Assembly (NCBI GenBank): GCA_963799365.1
Contig: CAWCWV010000017.1
Span: 1 to 64,000 of the forward strand
Length of the DNA stretch: 64,000 nucleotides
Origin: Marinirhabdus sp963799365
GTDB lineage: Bacteria; Bacteroidota; Bacteroidia; Flavobacteriales; Flavobacteriaceae
Reading direction: 5' to 3'
Below the pieces are notes generated by a model. The model was not told the DNA's origin. It searched no databases and saw nothing but the letters and a program-made list of their open reading frames with translations. Position 1 is the stretch's first letter, and every line of letters begins with the position of its first letter. A program made the position numbers and the translations under genes. Below, one piece after another: positions 33,678-42,798 of this stretch.

Positions 33678-36176
33678 TTATTTTATGAGTAATTTTTTAG
33701 TCGTCGTACCTATTTCAGAATTAAACCGAACAAAATAAATACCAGGCTGTAAAGTTGAAATATTTAAATTTACACTTCCTAAAATCTCTACCTCTCTTTC
33801 AAATATAATAAGTTTTCCTGAAGTATCGTACACTTTTATAGCTGTTGAAAGCGGAGAAGAGGTTCGGATAGTTACTTCACCTGAAGCTGGGTTTGGGTAC
33901 AACACAATGTTATCTGCCAAGGCATTATTAGCGATGCCTAGTACCTCACTAGCTTCTGCAGTTGGTGAAACCCAAAGACCCCTGCCATAACTACCAGCGT
34001 ATATTTCTTGATTGTCTACATGAATTTCTAATTCATTAATAATTACGTTTGGCAAGTTATTACTGAAGGGCTGCCATTCAATTAATCCTTTATCAATATA
34101 ATAAATCCCATAATCCATACCTACATAGAGGCCATCTGCTCCATTATCATGCCATACAACGGTTAACGCACTAAAGTCTGGTAAATTGAGGGAGTGGCTT
34201 TCCCATGTCTCACCTCCATCTTCCGATATACGCACTTTAGCACCCGAGGTAGTTGCCACAGCTATTTTGTTAGGGTTAGTTGGATGAATAGCAATTTCGT
34301 TAATAGAACCACCAGGGTTTGTAATAGAGACCCAATTGCTAGCACCTCCATCAATTGTTTTATAGAGTTGTCCTCCAAGGGCAGCAAACATTAGTTGATT
34401 GTTGGAAGGCGCAATTTTTAAATGGTTTAAATTTCCTCCAAAGGATTGTGATATTGGGGTCCAGGAATTGCCCTTGTTGGTAGATCTATACACGCGATCA
34501 TAACCTGAATAAATCACATTTGTTTCGGTTGGGTCCTGCTCAAAAGGGGTAATCCAATTACCAGATCCTGGATTATTAAGTCCAGAGAGAGTATTAGCAG
34601 CATCATCTGTTCTATAGGCACCTCCAAGTTGTACCATCCCGTACATAATGTTAGGATTGTCTTTATCCACAAAACCTTCCATACCATCGGCACCAATCCA
34701 ATCTATCCAACCGTTTGCAGCTGTATAAAATGAAGTTCCGTTATCCTGGCTCCCTCCCGTTATCACAACATTTGGTGTTTGTGAAATACCAATTTTATAA
34801 AATTGGCGTATTCCCAAACCACTGGTAAGATCTTCGTAATAATTTGCGGTTATATTTGCTGTATTTTCAGCTTTAAAAATTCCTCCGTCTGTTCCTGCGA
34901 ATAAAGTTGAACCGTTAAAAAGCAACAAGTCTACATCTGCATGACAATACCCAATATTTGCATTTGCCGCCGCTCCTGGTATCCAGTCTGCAGTACACAA
35001 AAATGACACACCTCCATCTGTTGAGCGCCAAGTGAGTACTCCTGCAATATGCACTTCATCTGCATTGTTAGGATTTACAGCTACATCCATATCTCGCGGC
35101 GCTTGTCCGCCAATATCAAACCCAGCTGTGTCATATCCAAAATAGTTTCTTCCAAAATGATCTCGTTGTATAAAAGAAGCTCCGCTATCGTTAGAAACAA
35201 AAAACGCTCCAAAAGAACCACTGTTAGCTTCTAAAAGATAAACCCGAGAAGCGTCTGCAGGTGAAACACCAATCATTTTAGGTGCTACACTAAATCCTGA
35301 TCCTGTTAAAGTACTAAAGTTGGAGCCGCCATCTGAAGAAACGTGAAAACCCAATCCCGAAGCATACACAACATTTGTGTTTCCTGGCTTAAATTCTACA
35401 TCGTATGCATTGCTATCTATTCCGGTATTTTCCCAAGTTAAGCCAGCGTTTGTCGATCTATAAATTCCTGCATTTTGAGAGCAGGCAAACATAATATTAG
35501 TATTATCTGGGTTAATTAATATTTTATTTATAAGCGAGTTGCTCATATCAGCTATTTGGTTCCATGTACCTCCTGCATCGGTAGATTTAAAAACCAAACC
35601 GCTGGAAGAACCAAAATAATAGGTATTGTTATCTATTGGATCAATTGCTACAGCATATACCCTTAAGTTAGTAAAAGTATCTCCTAAAGGATCCCAGGTT
35701 TGTCCTCCGTCTAAAGTTTTCCATACCCCTCCGGTTTCAGCCCCAATAATAATATGATTTGTATTGGTTTCATCTATTGCAATACCCGTGATACGACCTA
35801 CTCCAGGACTCCAATGGGTAGTGGGGTTAATAGAAGAAGGTCCCAGCTCTTGCCAATTATCGTTTAAATATTGCCTGGTAGAGGCTGTTTCGTTTAAAAA
35901 TTGATTGTAACGTTGTAATTCTTCAAGATTTTCTGAAATAGTTGACACAAAACCATCTTCATTTTTAAGGCGATTTGCCATATATTCCCAACGCTTAAAT
36001 TGCTTGTAACCCGTACCGCGACCTTTGTCTTTTCCCTCAAAATAAGCTTCTGCTTCTTGCACTACTTGGTCTACTGGATGGATGCCAGCATCTATCATTT
36101 CTAGATATTGCTGGGCGTATAGGTTTTGAAAAATAAATACCAAAAGCACTAAAAATAGTAGTTGTAATCTTTTCAT
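33678..36176 (-). CDS. Secreted sortilin/BNR-repeat protein with T9SS sorting domain
   Basis: 832 residues. Signal peptide MKRLQLLFLVLLVFIFQNLYAQ; a first domain (30-120) with tryptophans; then a large propeller made of sortilin/VPS10-like repeats, each with an S/T-x-D-x-G-x-x-W box (GVWKTLDGGQTWDPLG, FKSTDAGGTWNQI, YRSTNAGLTWENTG, YRSTNKGNSWTPI, RISEDGGETWESH). It closes with a Por sorting domain (LYPNPASGEVTI to FNSEIGTTTKKLLIK). Proteins of this layout are surface or secreted glycan-related proteins or adhesins; no catalytic residues assigned. Own -7 box (TACATTTG) upstream. Confidence 0.87.
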   Translation of the reverse strand: MKRLQLLFLVLLVFIFQNLYAQQYLEMIDAGIHPVDQVVQEAEAYFEGKDKGRGTGYKQFKRWEYMANRLKNEDGFVSTISENLEELQRYNQFLNETASTRQYLNDNWQELGPSSINPTTHWSPGVGRITGIAIDETNTNHIIIGAETGGVWKTLDGGQTWDPLGDTFTNLRVYAVAIDPIDNNTYYFGSSSGLVFKSTDAGGTWNQIADMSNSLINKILINPDNTNIMFACSQNAGIYRSTNAGLTWENTGIDSNAYDVEFKPGNTNVVYASGLGFHVSSDGGSNFSTLTGSGFSVAPKMIGVSPADASRVYLLEANSGSFGAFFVSNDSGASFIQRDHFGRNYFGYDTAGFDIGGQAPRDMDVAVNPNNADEVHIAGVLTWRSTDGGVSFLCTADWIPGAAANANIGYCHADVDLLLFNGSTLFAGTDGGIFKAENTANITANYYEDLTSGLGIRQFYKIGISQTPNVVITGGSQDNGTSFYTAANGWIDWIGADGMEGFVDKDNPNIMYGMVQLGGAYRTDDAANTLSGLNNPGSGNWITPFEQDPTETNVIYSGYDRVYRSTNKGNSWTPISQSFGGNLNHLKIAPSNNQLMFAALGGQLYKTIDGGASNWVSITNPGGSINEIAIHPTNPNKIAVATTSGAKVRISEDGGETWESHSLNLPDFSALTVVWHDNGADGLYVGMDYGIYYIDKGLIEWQPFSNNLPNVIINELEIHVDNQEIYAGSYGRGLWVSPTAEASEVLGIANNALADNIVLYPNPASGEVTIRTSSPLSTAIKVYDTSGKLIIFEREVEILGSVNLNISTLQPGIYFVRFNSEIGTTTKKLLIK

Positions 36177-36212
36177 ATATGAATTTTTAAGAGGCTAATT
36201 TTCAAGCGATTT

Positions 36213-36220
36213 CAAATGTA
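36213..36220 (-). promoter_or_regulatory. Promoter -7 box of the T9SS protein gene
   Basis: TACATTTG then AAAT on the minus strand, 37 bases before the ATG. A TTG lies 25 bases further, slightly beyond the usual spacing. Confidence 0.35.
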
Positions 36221-36286
36221 TTAAAAAATAAAATGTTCGCGAGCTCAAACTTTGTATTTTTACACAAAAACTAAGTACTATATACT

Positions 36287-37750
36287 ATGCAACCCTTACA
36301 CATTATACTCTTAATAGGTGGTTATTTTGGAATTTTATTGCTAGTTTCCTTCTTAACCAATCGAGGTGGCAGTAATGAAGATTTTTTTAAGGCTGGTAAG
36401 CAGTCTCCATGGTATTTAGTAGCCTTTGGAATGATTGGCGCTTCACTAAGTGGTGTTACGTTTATCTCTGTACCAGGAAATGTAGCTGCAGATAGTTTCA
36501 GCTATTTTCAAGTAGTTTTAGGCTATACGGTTGGCTATGCTGTAATTGGCTTGGTATTGCTACCGCTGTATTACAGGCTAAATTTGACGTCTATTTATGC
36601 TTACTTGGAGAGCAGGTTTGGCGTTGCATCTTATAAAACGGGTGCGTCTTTCTTTATACTTTCCAGAATAGTTGGGGCGAGTTTTAGGCTGTATTTAGTC
36701 GCCATTGTACTGCAGGATTTGGTATTTGATAAAATTATGTTTTTTGGACAGCAAGGGGTACCGTTTTGGGTAACTGTAACCATCACTATTTTACTCATTT
36801 GGCTCTATACATTTAAAAGCGGAATTAAAACCATAGTATGGACAGACACTTTGCAAACGCTATTTATGCTTGTTGCTTTGGGGGTAGCAATTTATTATGT
36901 TTCTGAAGGATTAGGCATTGAAGGAATGGGAATAATCAACACAATTGCTGATAGCGACCTCTCTCAAATTTTCTTTTTCGACGATTATAAAAGCGGGCAA
37001 TATTTCTTTAAGCAGTTTATAAGTGGTGCTTTTATAGCAATTGTAATGACAGGATTGGATCAAGATATGATGCAAAAAAATCTTACCTGCCGTACACTAA
37101 AAGACGCCCAAAAAAATATGTTTTGGTTTACAATTGTCTTAACTATTGTGAATTTAATATTTTTAGGATTAGGCTTATTACTTACCCTCTATGCACAACA
37201 AAATGGGATTGACGCTATTAAAGATAAATTATTCTCAACAATAGCTGTAGACTCTGGATTGGGTATTGGATTGGCTGTCTTCTTTTTATTGGGCCTTATT
37301 GCTGCAGCATATAGTAGTGCAGATAGTGCACTTACTTCGCTTACAACTTCTTTTAGCATTGATATTTTAGGAATTGAAAAAAAACATGATGCCACAGAGC
37401 AGATTAAAGTTCGGAAACGCGTTCATATTATAATGTCACTCGTACTTATTTTGGTCATAATATTTTTTAACTATGCTATTGGGGATACTTCAGTTATTGT
37501 AAAGCTTTTCACTTTTGCGGGTTACACCTACGGTCCCTTATTAGGCTTGTATGCTTTTGGACTGTTTAGCAAATGGAATGTTGCAGATAAATGGGTGCCA
37601 ATGGTTGCTATTGCAACACCTTTTGTAGGCTATGCTATAAGTTACCTTAGCGAGATTTGGTTTAATTTCGAATTCGGCTTTTTCATCCTTATTCTGAATG
37701 GATTTTTAACCTACTTAGGACTAGTATTGATTCGTACCCAAAAGAACTAG
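36287..37750 (+). CDS. Sodium:solute symporter (SSS family)
   Basis: 487 residues with about 13 hydrophobic helices spread over its length. N-terminal GIGYF-like start is LIGGYFGILLLVSFLTNRGG; the family signature GASLSGVTFISVPG (residues 51-64) is near the sodium site; helix 8-type ..AAAYSSADSALTSLTTSF.. supplies Ser/Thr ligands for Na+. Substrate (sugar, amino acid or vitamin) not inferable. Its 3' end overlaps the convergent CoA-binding gene by 30 bases. Confidence 0.93.
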   Translation: MQPLHIILLIGGYFGILLLVSFLTNRGGSNEDFFKAGKQSPWYLVAFGMIGASLSGVTFISVPGNVAADSFSYFQVVLGYTVGYAVIGLVLLPLYYRLNLTSIYAYLESRFGVASYKTGASFFILSRIVGASFRLYLVAIVLQDLVFDKIMFFGQQGVPFWVTVTITILLIWLYTFKSGIKTIVWTDTLQTLFMLVALGVAIYYVSEGLGIEGMGIINTIADSDLSQIFFFDDYKSGQYFFKQFISGAFIAIVMTGLDQDMMQKNLTCRTLKDAQKNMFWFTIVLTIVNLIFLGLGLLLTLYAQQNGIDAIKDKLFSTIAVDSGLGIGLAVFFLLGLIAAAYSSADSALTSLTTSFSIDILGIEKKHDATEQIKVRKRVHIIMSLVLILVIIFFNYAIGDTSVIVKLFTFAGYTYGPLLGLYAFGLFSKWNVADKWVPMVAIATPFVGYAISYLSEIWFNFEFGFFILILNGFLTYLGLVLIRTQKN

Positions 37751-38080
37751 GGTACAGGCTACCTCAACTTCAATGTTTTTTTGCTGAAGTAATTTGTAAA
37801 AATTCGGATTTTCGGTCCCTGGGTTGAAGATAACACGCCTGGGTTGTAATGAAATTATATAATCATAATATTGTTCCTGTCGTTGTGGGTTTAAATAGAG
37901 GGTTACTGTATGGATGTTTTCAAACGGAATTTGCTCGGTAGAAATTTCAACGCCGGCCACCACACCTTTTCGTAAACCAATAGCTTCAACTTCTTGCTTA
38001 AAAGTTACCAACCTATTAATGGCCATATTTGAATATCTGCTGGGCTTGAGGCTTGCGCCAAGTACTAATGTCTTTTTCAT
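37721..38080 (-). CDS. CoA-binding domain protein
   Basis: 119 residues, one Rossmann domain of the YccU/CoA-binding (COG1832) type: TLVLGASLKPSRYSNMAI is the nucleotide loop, followed by VTLYLNPQRQEQYYDYI and RRVIFNPGTEN. Function unknown; the family binds CoA or NAD-like ligands. Single gene with its 3' end inside the symporter gene on the opposite strand. Confidence 0.9.
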   Translation of the reverse strand: MKKTLVLGASLKPSRYSNMAINRLVTFKQEVEAIGLRKGVVAGVEISTEQIPFENIHTVTLYLNPQRQEQYYDYIISLQPRRVIFNPGTENPNFYKLLQQKNIEVEVACTLVLLGTNQY

Positions 38081-38260
38081 AGACTAAAGTTCTTACTTTT
38101 TTTTAAGCTATAAATGTCCTTTAAGCTAAAAGAATGTTAAAACGAAAATGAGCTGTAACAATATGAAAATCCGCCCGTCTATATAATAGAAATATTTCAA
38201 GTTTTTGTTGTGAAAAATTTTACGTTGATGGTTAGTGTTAATAATAGCAGCAAAAGCGTA

Positions 38261-38291
38261 AACCCGAGGTTCTAGATCTCGGGTTTTTTTT
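38261..38291 (+). terminator. Hairpin terminator 1
   Basis: AACCCGAG (38261-38268) and CTCGGGTT (38278-38285) with a 9-base loop, followed by T to 38291. Classical intrinsic terminator. Confidence 0.85.
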
Positions 38292-38429
38292 GAAATGTTA
38301 CTATAAAGTTAAAAATAAATTCTTTTGAAACTTTTGGTACGATTTTTCGTCTATAGATATAGAACACATTACCTAAACATTTGTAAGTTATTTGAATTAG
38401 CCTTTAAAAATTTAGAATATGTAGGTTAC

Positions 38430-38461
38430 AACCTTCCACCTTAGGGCTGGAAGGTTTTTTT
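38430..38461 (+). terminator. Hairpin terminator 2
   Basis: AACCTTCCA (38430-38438) and TGGAAGGTT (38448-38456), then a T-run to 38461. Confidence 0.85.
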
Positions 38462-38468
38462 ATGGAAT

Positions 38469-38494
38469 AAATACCCAGTATTGGGTATTTTTTT
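38469..38494. terminator. Hairpin terminator 3
   Basis: AAATACCCA (38469-38477) and TGGGTATTT (38482-38490), four-base loop, T-run to 38494. Nearly symmetrical, so it could also end minus-strand transcripts from fabH. Confidence 0.75.
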
Positions 38495-38510
38495 ATGAGT
38501 ACTCCCCCCT

Positions 38511-38518
38511 TACATTTG
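38511..38518 (+). promoter_or_regulatory. Candidate -7 box (TACATTTG)
   Basis: An exact TAnnTTTG box between hairpins 3 and 4; would start a transcript near 38525. No TTG at the expected -33 position, which is occupied by the preceding T-tract. Confidence 0.35.
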
Positions 38519-38524
38519 AAATAT

Positions 38525-38600
38525 AAAATCCACTAGGCTAGAATTGAGGAGTTTTAGTTTAACAGAAAGGGCCGTATTTGGGGAAATATGGCTCTTTTTT
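38525..38600 (+). ncRNA. Candidate small RNA ending in terminator 4
   Basis: About 76 bases between a promoter box and hairpin 4. The hairpin is AGGGCCGTATTT (38568-38579), loop GGGG, and AAATATGGCTCT (38584-38595), a 12-bp stem with two G-U pairs, followed by T. No reading frame or known RNA family recognised. Inference only. Confidence 0.35.
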
Positions 38601-38667
38601 ATACTGAAAGTTTATCTACTGAAAGCCAAATTTGTTTTCAAATGTAAGATAGCTGAGTCTTTCGAAG

Positions 38668-39672
38668 CTACCACCTCATAATTGCGCTTCCCCAGGTAAA
38701 CCCACTACCAAAAGCAGCCAATACCACAAGATCACCTTTCTTAATTTTACCTTCCTCCCAGGCTTCAGATAAAGCAATGGGAATGGATGCAGCTGTAGTG
38801 TTTCCGTATTTCTGAATGTTATTAAACACCTGGTCATCACGTAAACGCATTTTTTTCTGAATGAATTGGGATATTCTGAGGTTGGCTTGATGCGGTATTA
38901 ACATAGCTATATCAGTAGCTGTTAATCCGTTTGCTTTTAAACCTTCATTTATCACTTCAGCAAAACGAACTACGGCGTGCTTAAAAACAAATGTCCCATT
39001 CATATAAGGGTAATATGGAATGTCCTCTTGCGGATTTTCAGCAATAATCTGTGGCACCCAATATTCGGTACTAGGTCCTTGTAAGGATAGTTCATCTTTA
39101 TGTTTTCCTTCAGAATGTAAATGTGTGGAGAGAATACCGCCTTCGCCTTCATTCCTGGAAACTACCGCTGCTCCTGCCCCATCACCAAAAATTACTGATA
39201 CACTGCGTCCCCGTGAGGTAAAATCGAGGCCTCCACTATGATTTTCAGCACCAATAACGAGCACATTTTTATACATTCCCGTCTTCACAAATTGATCTGC
39301 AACCGATATAGCATATACAAAGCCACTACATTGATTTCGCACGTCCAACGCTGGAATAGTGCGCATTCCCATCATTTCCTGTACTTGCACGCCACCACCA
39401 GGAAAATACATATCTGGGCTTAAGGTAGCAAAGATAATCATATCTATATCCTTGGGAGAAAGACTGGCTCGTTCTAAAGCAATTGTAGCGGCTTTCACTG
39501 CCATCACCGAAGTAGAATTACCATCCCCTTTCTTTATATGGCGCCGTTCCTTTATACCGGTCCTTTCCTGAATCCAGGCATCGTTGGTATCCATTACTTT
39601 TGAGAGGTCATCGTTGGTAACCACATTTTCGGGAACATAATGCCCCAAACCACTAATTTTTGATGTAAACAT
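38668..39672 (-). CDS. fabH: 3-oxoacyl-ACP synthase III
   Basis: 334 residues. Starts fatty acid synthesis by condensing an acyl-CoA with malonyl-ACP. Catalytic triad Cys115 (RNQCSGFVYA), His261 (LIPHQANLR) and Asn291 (KYGNTTAAS) complete; ends with GSGFTWGSAIMRW. A second type of KAS III, acting in another pathway, would look the same, and no other fab genes are adjacent. Isolated gene flanked by repeat-rich gaps. Confidence 0.95.
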   Translation of the reverse strand: MFTSKISGLGHYVPENVVTNDDLSKVMDTNDAWIQERTGIKERRHIKKGDGNSTSVMAVKAATIALERASLSPKDIDMIIFATLSPDMYFPGGGVQVQEMMGMRTIPALDVRNQCSGFVYAISVADQFVKTGMYKNVLVIGAENHSGGLDFTSRGRSVSVIFGDGAGAAVVSRNEGEGGILSTHLHSEGKHKDELSLQGPSTEYWVPQIIAENPQEDIPYYPYMNGTFVFKHAVVRFAEVINEGLKANGLTATDIAMLIPHQANLRISQFIQKKMRLRDDQVFNNIQKYGNTTAASIPIALSEAWEEGKIKKGDLVVLAAFGSGFTWGSAIMRW

Positions 39673-39761
39673 AGGCTTATATATAAAGGATGGGAAAGAT
39701 ACCTATTTGTAAGAATGCTAGAAAATTTTTTAAACTATGTTGTTATGCGTGCATAGGAAAA

Positions 39762-39893
39762 GACCCCTTCCGAATTTCGGATTGTAAATTCTAGAGTTTC
39801 GTTGAAAAGTTTTTCCCGAAATCCACCTTCCCCCAAAATGCAGATTATTAATTGTTAATTTTCATTCAAAAACTCTAGCCGCTGGGGAAGGAA
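39762..39893. repeat. Structured intergenic repeat, copy 2
   Basis: Opens CCCCTTCCGAATTTCGG, has CCCGAAATCCACCTTC and closes GCTGGGGAAGGAAC. Nested arms: CTAGAGTTT (39791-39799) with AAACTCTAG (39870-39878), and CCTTCCCC (39826-39833) with GGGGAAGG (39884-39891). Same order of blocks as copy 1 and, inverted, copy 3. Confidence 0.6.
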
Positions 39894-39988
39894 CTTTATT
39901 TTTCTTAGCATTTAAACTAATACAGATTCATTTACTCTTAGTAACTTTATAAGAAATAAAAAATACGTGATACCATTTCTTGAAATAG

Positions 39989-40117
39989 CTCCTTCCCCCA
40001 GCGGTTACAATTTATATTTTTTCAAACGATTTTTATTCCCGCGATTCGGGAGAAGGTGGATTTCGGTTACGATATAAAATGAAAAGAAAAGGTTTTATCC
40101 CGAAATTCGAAAGGGGG
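39989..40117. repeat. Structured intergenic repeat, copy 3 (inverted)
   Basis: Reads CTCCTTCCCCCAGCGGTT, then GGTGGATTTCGG, then CCCGAAATTCGAAAGG: the complement of copy 2, about 95 bases from it. The pair makes a large imperfect palindrome between fabH and the S9 peptidase gene; the 504-base gap holds nothing else recognisable. Confidence 0.6.
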
Positions 40118-40176
40118 ACTTTAAACAGAATAATTTATACTTCAAAATTTGTATCTTGTTTCAAAATTAAATTTTC

Positions 40177-42630
40177 ATGAAAAAACTCTCTTTTTTACTC
40201 GTATTTTTAATGTGCAGTGTACCATTTATGGCACAAGAAGGCACAGCTTATCAAAAACCCCCTCAAGAAATTTTAGACCTGGTGGATGCTCCTTTGGCGC
40301 CATCGGTATTAGTAGATGATGCTGCCGAACATGTGGTGCTACTCTACCGTGATGCCTACAAAAGCATTGAAGAACTTTCCGAAATAGAATTACGTTTGGG
40401 TGGTCTCCGTATTAACCCACAAACAAATATTGGAAGTCGTACCAATTACTACAATAATATTATGGTAAAAAAAGCTTCGGCTGCAGCCGGCACTCAGGTT
40501 ACTGGATTACCAAAAAACCCTCGGCTTTCTAGCTTTTCCTGGTCTCCCAATCAAAAAATGATCGCTTGTCTCAATACTACTTCGGAAGGCGTGGAAGTCT
40601 GGGTTTTAGACGTTGAAAAAGTCGTAGCAAAAAAATTAACACCTGCTACTGTAAATGCTAATATGGGAGATGCGATTAATTGGCTAAAAGACAATAATTC
40701 GCTTCTTGTAAAAATGCTTCCCGCTAATAGAAAAGAACTTATAAATACTTCGGAAGCAGTTCCTACAGGACCAACTATTTCGGTAAGTGACGGAGCAAAA
40801 GCACAAAACAGAACATACCAAGATTTGCTAAAAAACCCGAACGATGAAGCTAATTTTCAGCAATTGGCGCTTTCAGAATTGAAAAAAGTGAGCATTGGTG
40901 GAGAAGTATCAGATTTTTTACCAACGGGAATGTATAGTAGTATACAATTTTCTCCAGATGGGAACTATGTATTGATTTCAGAAATAAAGACACCTTTCTC
41001 TTATTTAGTACCGTATAATAGGTTTCCATATACCGAAACTGTATATTCTAAAGATGGTAAAAATCCACAGTTGGTAAATAATGTACCTCTTGATGAGGTC
41101 CGACCAAAAGGATTTATGGCTACCCGTACCGGAAAAAGAGACATGTCCTGGCGGTCCGACAAGCCGTCCACCTTATATTATGTAGAAGCACAAGATAGTG
41201 GCGATCCCGAAATTGAAGTGGCGTACCGTGATATTGTTTACCAATTAGAACCTCCTTTTACTGGAAGCGGAAAACAAATTACAAAGACCAAAAATAGATT
41301 CTCTGGTATTACATGGGGAAATGAATCTACTGCTATTGCCTATGACTACTGGTGGAATGACCGCAATACAAAAACATACCTCTTCAATCCACAAAATCCT
41401 AATAAAGAAGCAAAAATTATAAGCGATAGAAGTTACCAGGACCAGTATAGTGATCCTGGAAATTTTGTTACCAAACGCAATGAATACGGGAGCAATATAC
41501 TTTCCATGCTTGATGGAAAAGCTTTTTTGATGGGGGAAGGATATTCTGAAAAAGGACAATTTCCATTTATAGACGAATATGATCTAACATCACAAAAGAC
41601 AAACAGAATTTACGAATCTTCCTATACAGAAAAAAAAGAAACATTGGTAGATGCTGTAGATCTTGGAAAAGGAAAAATATTAGTGCGTATTGAATCCCCA
41701 AGTGAATATCCTAATTATTACTTCAGAAACATTAAAAAGAAAGAAAATCTAACTCCTGTAACTTCTTTTGACAATCCGTACAAGAGTTTACAAAATGTGC
41801 ACAAAGAAGTTATTACCTACAAACGTGATGATGGGTTAGAACTAGAAGGAACATTATACTTGCCAGTTGGTTACGATATAAAGAAAAAGGAGAAAAAGCC
41901 AATGATTTTATGGGCTTATCCGCGTGAGTTTAAAGATAAAAATAGCGCCTCCCAAAGCACAACCAATCCGAACGAATTTATTTATCCCTACTACGGAAGT
42001 CCTATCTATTGGGTAACCCGAGGATATGTAGTGCTAGACGATGCCGCATTCCCAATTGTGGGTGAAGGCGATGAAGAGCCAAACGATACTTTTAGAACAC
42101 AGTTAGTTGGCAACGCAAAAGCAGCGATTGATGCTGTAGATAAGCTTGGTTATATTGACCGAAACCGCGTAGGCGTAGGTGGCCATAGTTATGGAGCTTT
42201 TATGGTAGCAAATTTATTAAGTCATAGCGACTTATTTGCTGCAGGTATTGCCAGAAGTGGAGCCTATAACCGTACATTAACACCTTTTGGTTTCCAAAGT
42301 GAAGAACGTAGTTATTGGGACTCCCCTGAAACGTATAATACACTTTCCCCATTTATGCATGCCGATAAAATGAAAACACCTTTGTTATTAGTTCACGGAG
42401 AAGCAGATAATAATTCTGGAACGTATCCACTGCAGAGTGAACGTTATTTTAATGCTTTGAAAGGTTTGGGTGCACCTGCACGTTTGGTAATGTTACCCAA
42501 AGAAAGTCACGGGTATAGGGCAAAAGAGAGTATTTTACACTTACTATGGGAACAAGATACGTGGTTAGAAACCTATGTAAAAAACAATACTATGAATGAA
42601 CTGAAAACTGCTACAGAAATTAAAAAGTAA
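40177..42630 (+). CDS. S9-family peptidase (prolyl oligopeptidase-like)
   Basis: 817 residues. Signal peptide MKKLSFLLVFLMCSVPFMAQ, an N-terminal seven-bladed propeller (about 30-560), then an alpha/beta-hydrolase domain with Ser671 in GGHSYGAF, Asp744 in GEADNNSG and His778 in KESHGYRA. Cleaves short peptides, often after Pro or Glu (the glutamyl S9D group has a similar layout). Periplasmic. No sorting domain. A strong hairpin follows. Confidence 0.93.
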   Translation: MKKLSFLLVFLMCSVPFMAQEGTAYQKPPQEILDLVDAPLAPSVLVDDAAEHVVLLYRDAYKSIEELSEIELRLGGLRINPQTNIGSRTNYYNNIMVKKASAAAGTQVTGLPKNPRLSSFSWSPNQKMIACLNTTSEGVEVWVLDVEKVVAKKLTPATVNANMGDAINWLKDNNSLLVKMLPANRKELINTSEAVPTGPTISVSDGAKAQNRTYQDLLKNPNDEANFQQLALSELKKVSIGGEVSDFLPTGMYSSIQFSPDGNYVLISEIKTPFSYLVPYNRFPYTETVYSKDGKNPQLVNNVPLDEVRPKGFMATRTGKRDMSWRSDKPSTLYYVEAQDSGDPEIEVAYRDIVYQLEPPFTGSGKQITKTKNRFSGITWGNESTAIAYDYWWNDRNTKTYLFNPQNPNKEAKIISDRSYQDQYSDPGNFVTKRNEYGSNILSMLDGKAFLMGEGYSEKGQFPFIDEYDLTSQKTNRIYESSYTEKKETLVDAVDLGKGKILVRIESPSEYPNYYFRNIKKKENLTPVTSFDNPYKSLQNVHKEVITYKRDDGLELEGTLYLPVGYDIKKKEKKPMILWAYPREFKDKNSASQSTTNPNEFIYPYYGSPIYWVTRGYVVLDDAAFPIVGEGDEEPNDTFRTQLVGNAKAAIDAVDKLGYIDRNRVGVGGHSYGAFMVANLLSHSDLFAAGIARSGAYNRTLTPFGFQSEERSYWDSPETYNTLSPFMHADKMKTPLLLVHGEADNNSGTYPLQSERYFNALKGLGAPARLVMLPKESHGYRAKESILHLLWEQDTWLETYVKNNTMNELKTATEIKK

Positions 42631-42647
42631 TAAACATCTAAAAAGAA

Positions 42648-42671
42648 AAGGGAAGCTCCACAGCTTCCCTT
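42648..42671. terminator. Hairpin after the peptidase gene
   Basis: AAGGGAAGCT (42648-42657) with AGCTTCCCTT (42662-42671), 4-base loop; perfect 10-bp stem. Only a weak T-tract follows. Confidence 0.65.
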
Positions 42672-42798
42672 AAAACAACCTAACCAATAAATAATAGGGT
42701 ACTACTCTTTTTCATAGCAATTCTATTATCCCATTTTGATTACTGTAAAGATAATTTTTTTGTTTAACTTAATTTGCATTTTATTAAACAAAGTTTTG

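Larger units (their letters stand above)
38081..38667. other. Gene-free region with four hairpin terminators
   Basis: 587 bases without a credible ORF. Four stem-loops with T-tracts on the plus strand follow one another at 38261, 38430, 38469 and 38568, although no plus-strand gene lies directly upstream (the nearest, the symporter, ends 500 bases before, with a minus-strand gene between). This is best explained by short untranslated plus-strand transcripts. Confidence 0.5.

Noticed and set aside
38081..38667. tRNA or CRISPR array in the hairpin-rich gap
   Set aside because: No cloverleaf with CCA-compatible ends or T-loop, and no regularly spaced direct repeats; each hairpin differs in sequence.
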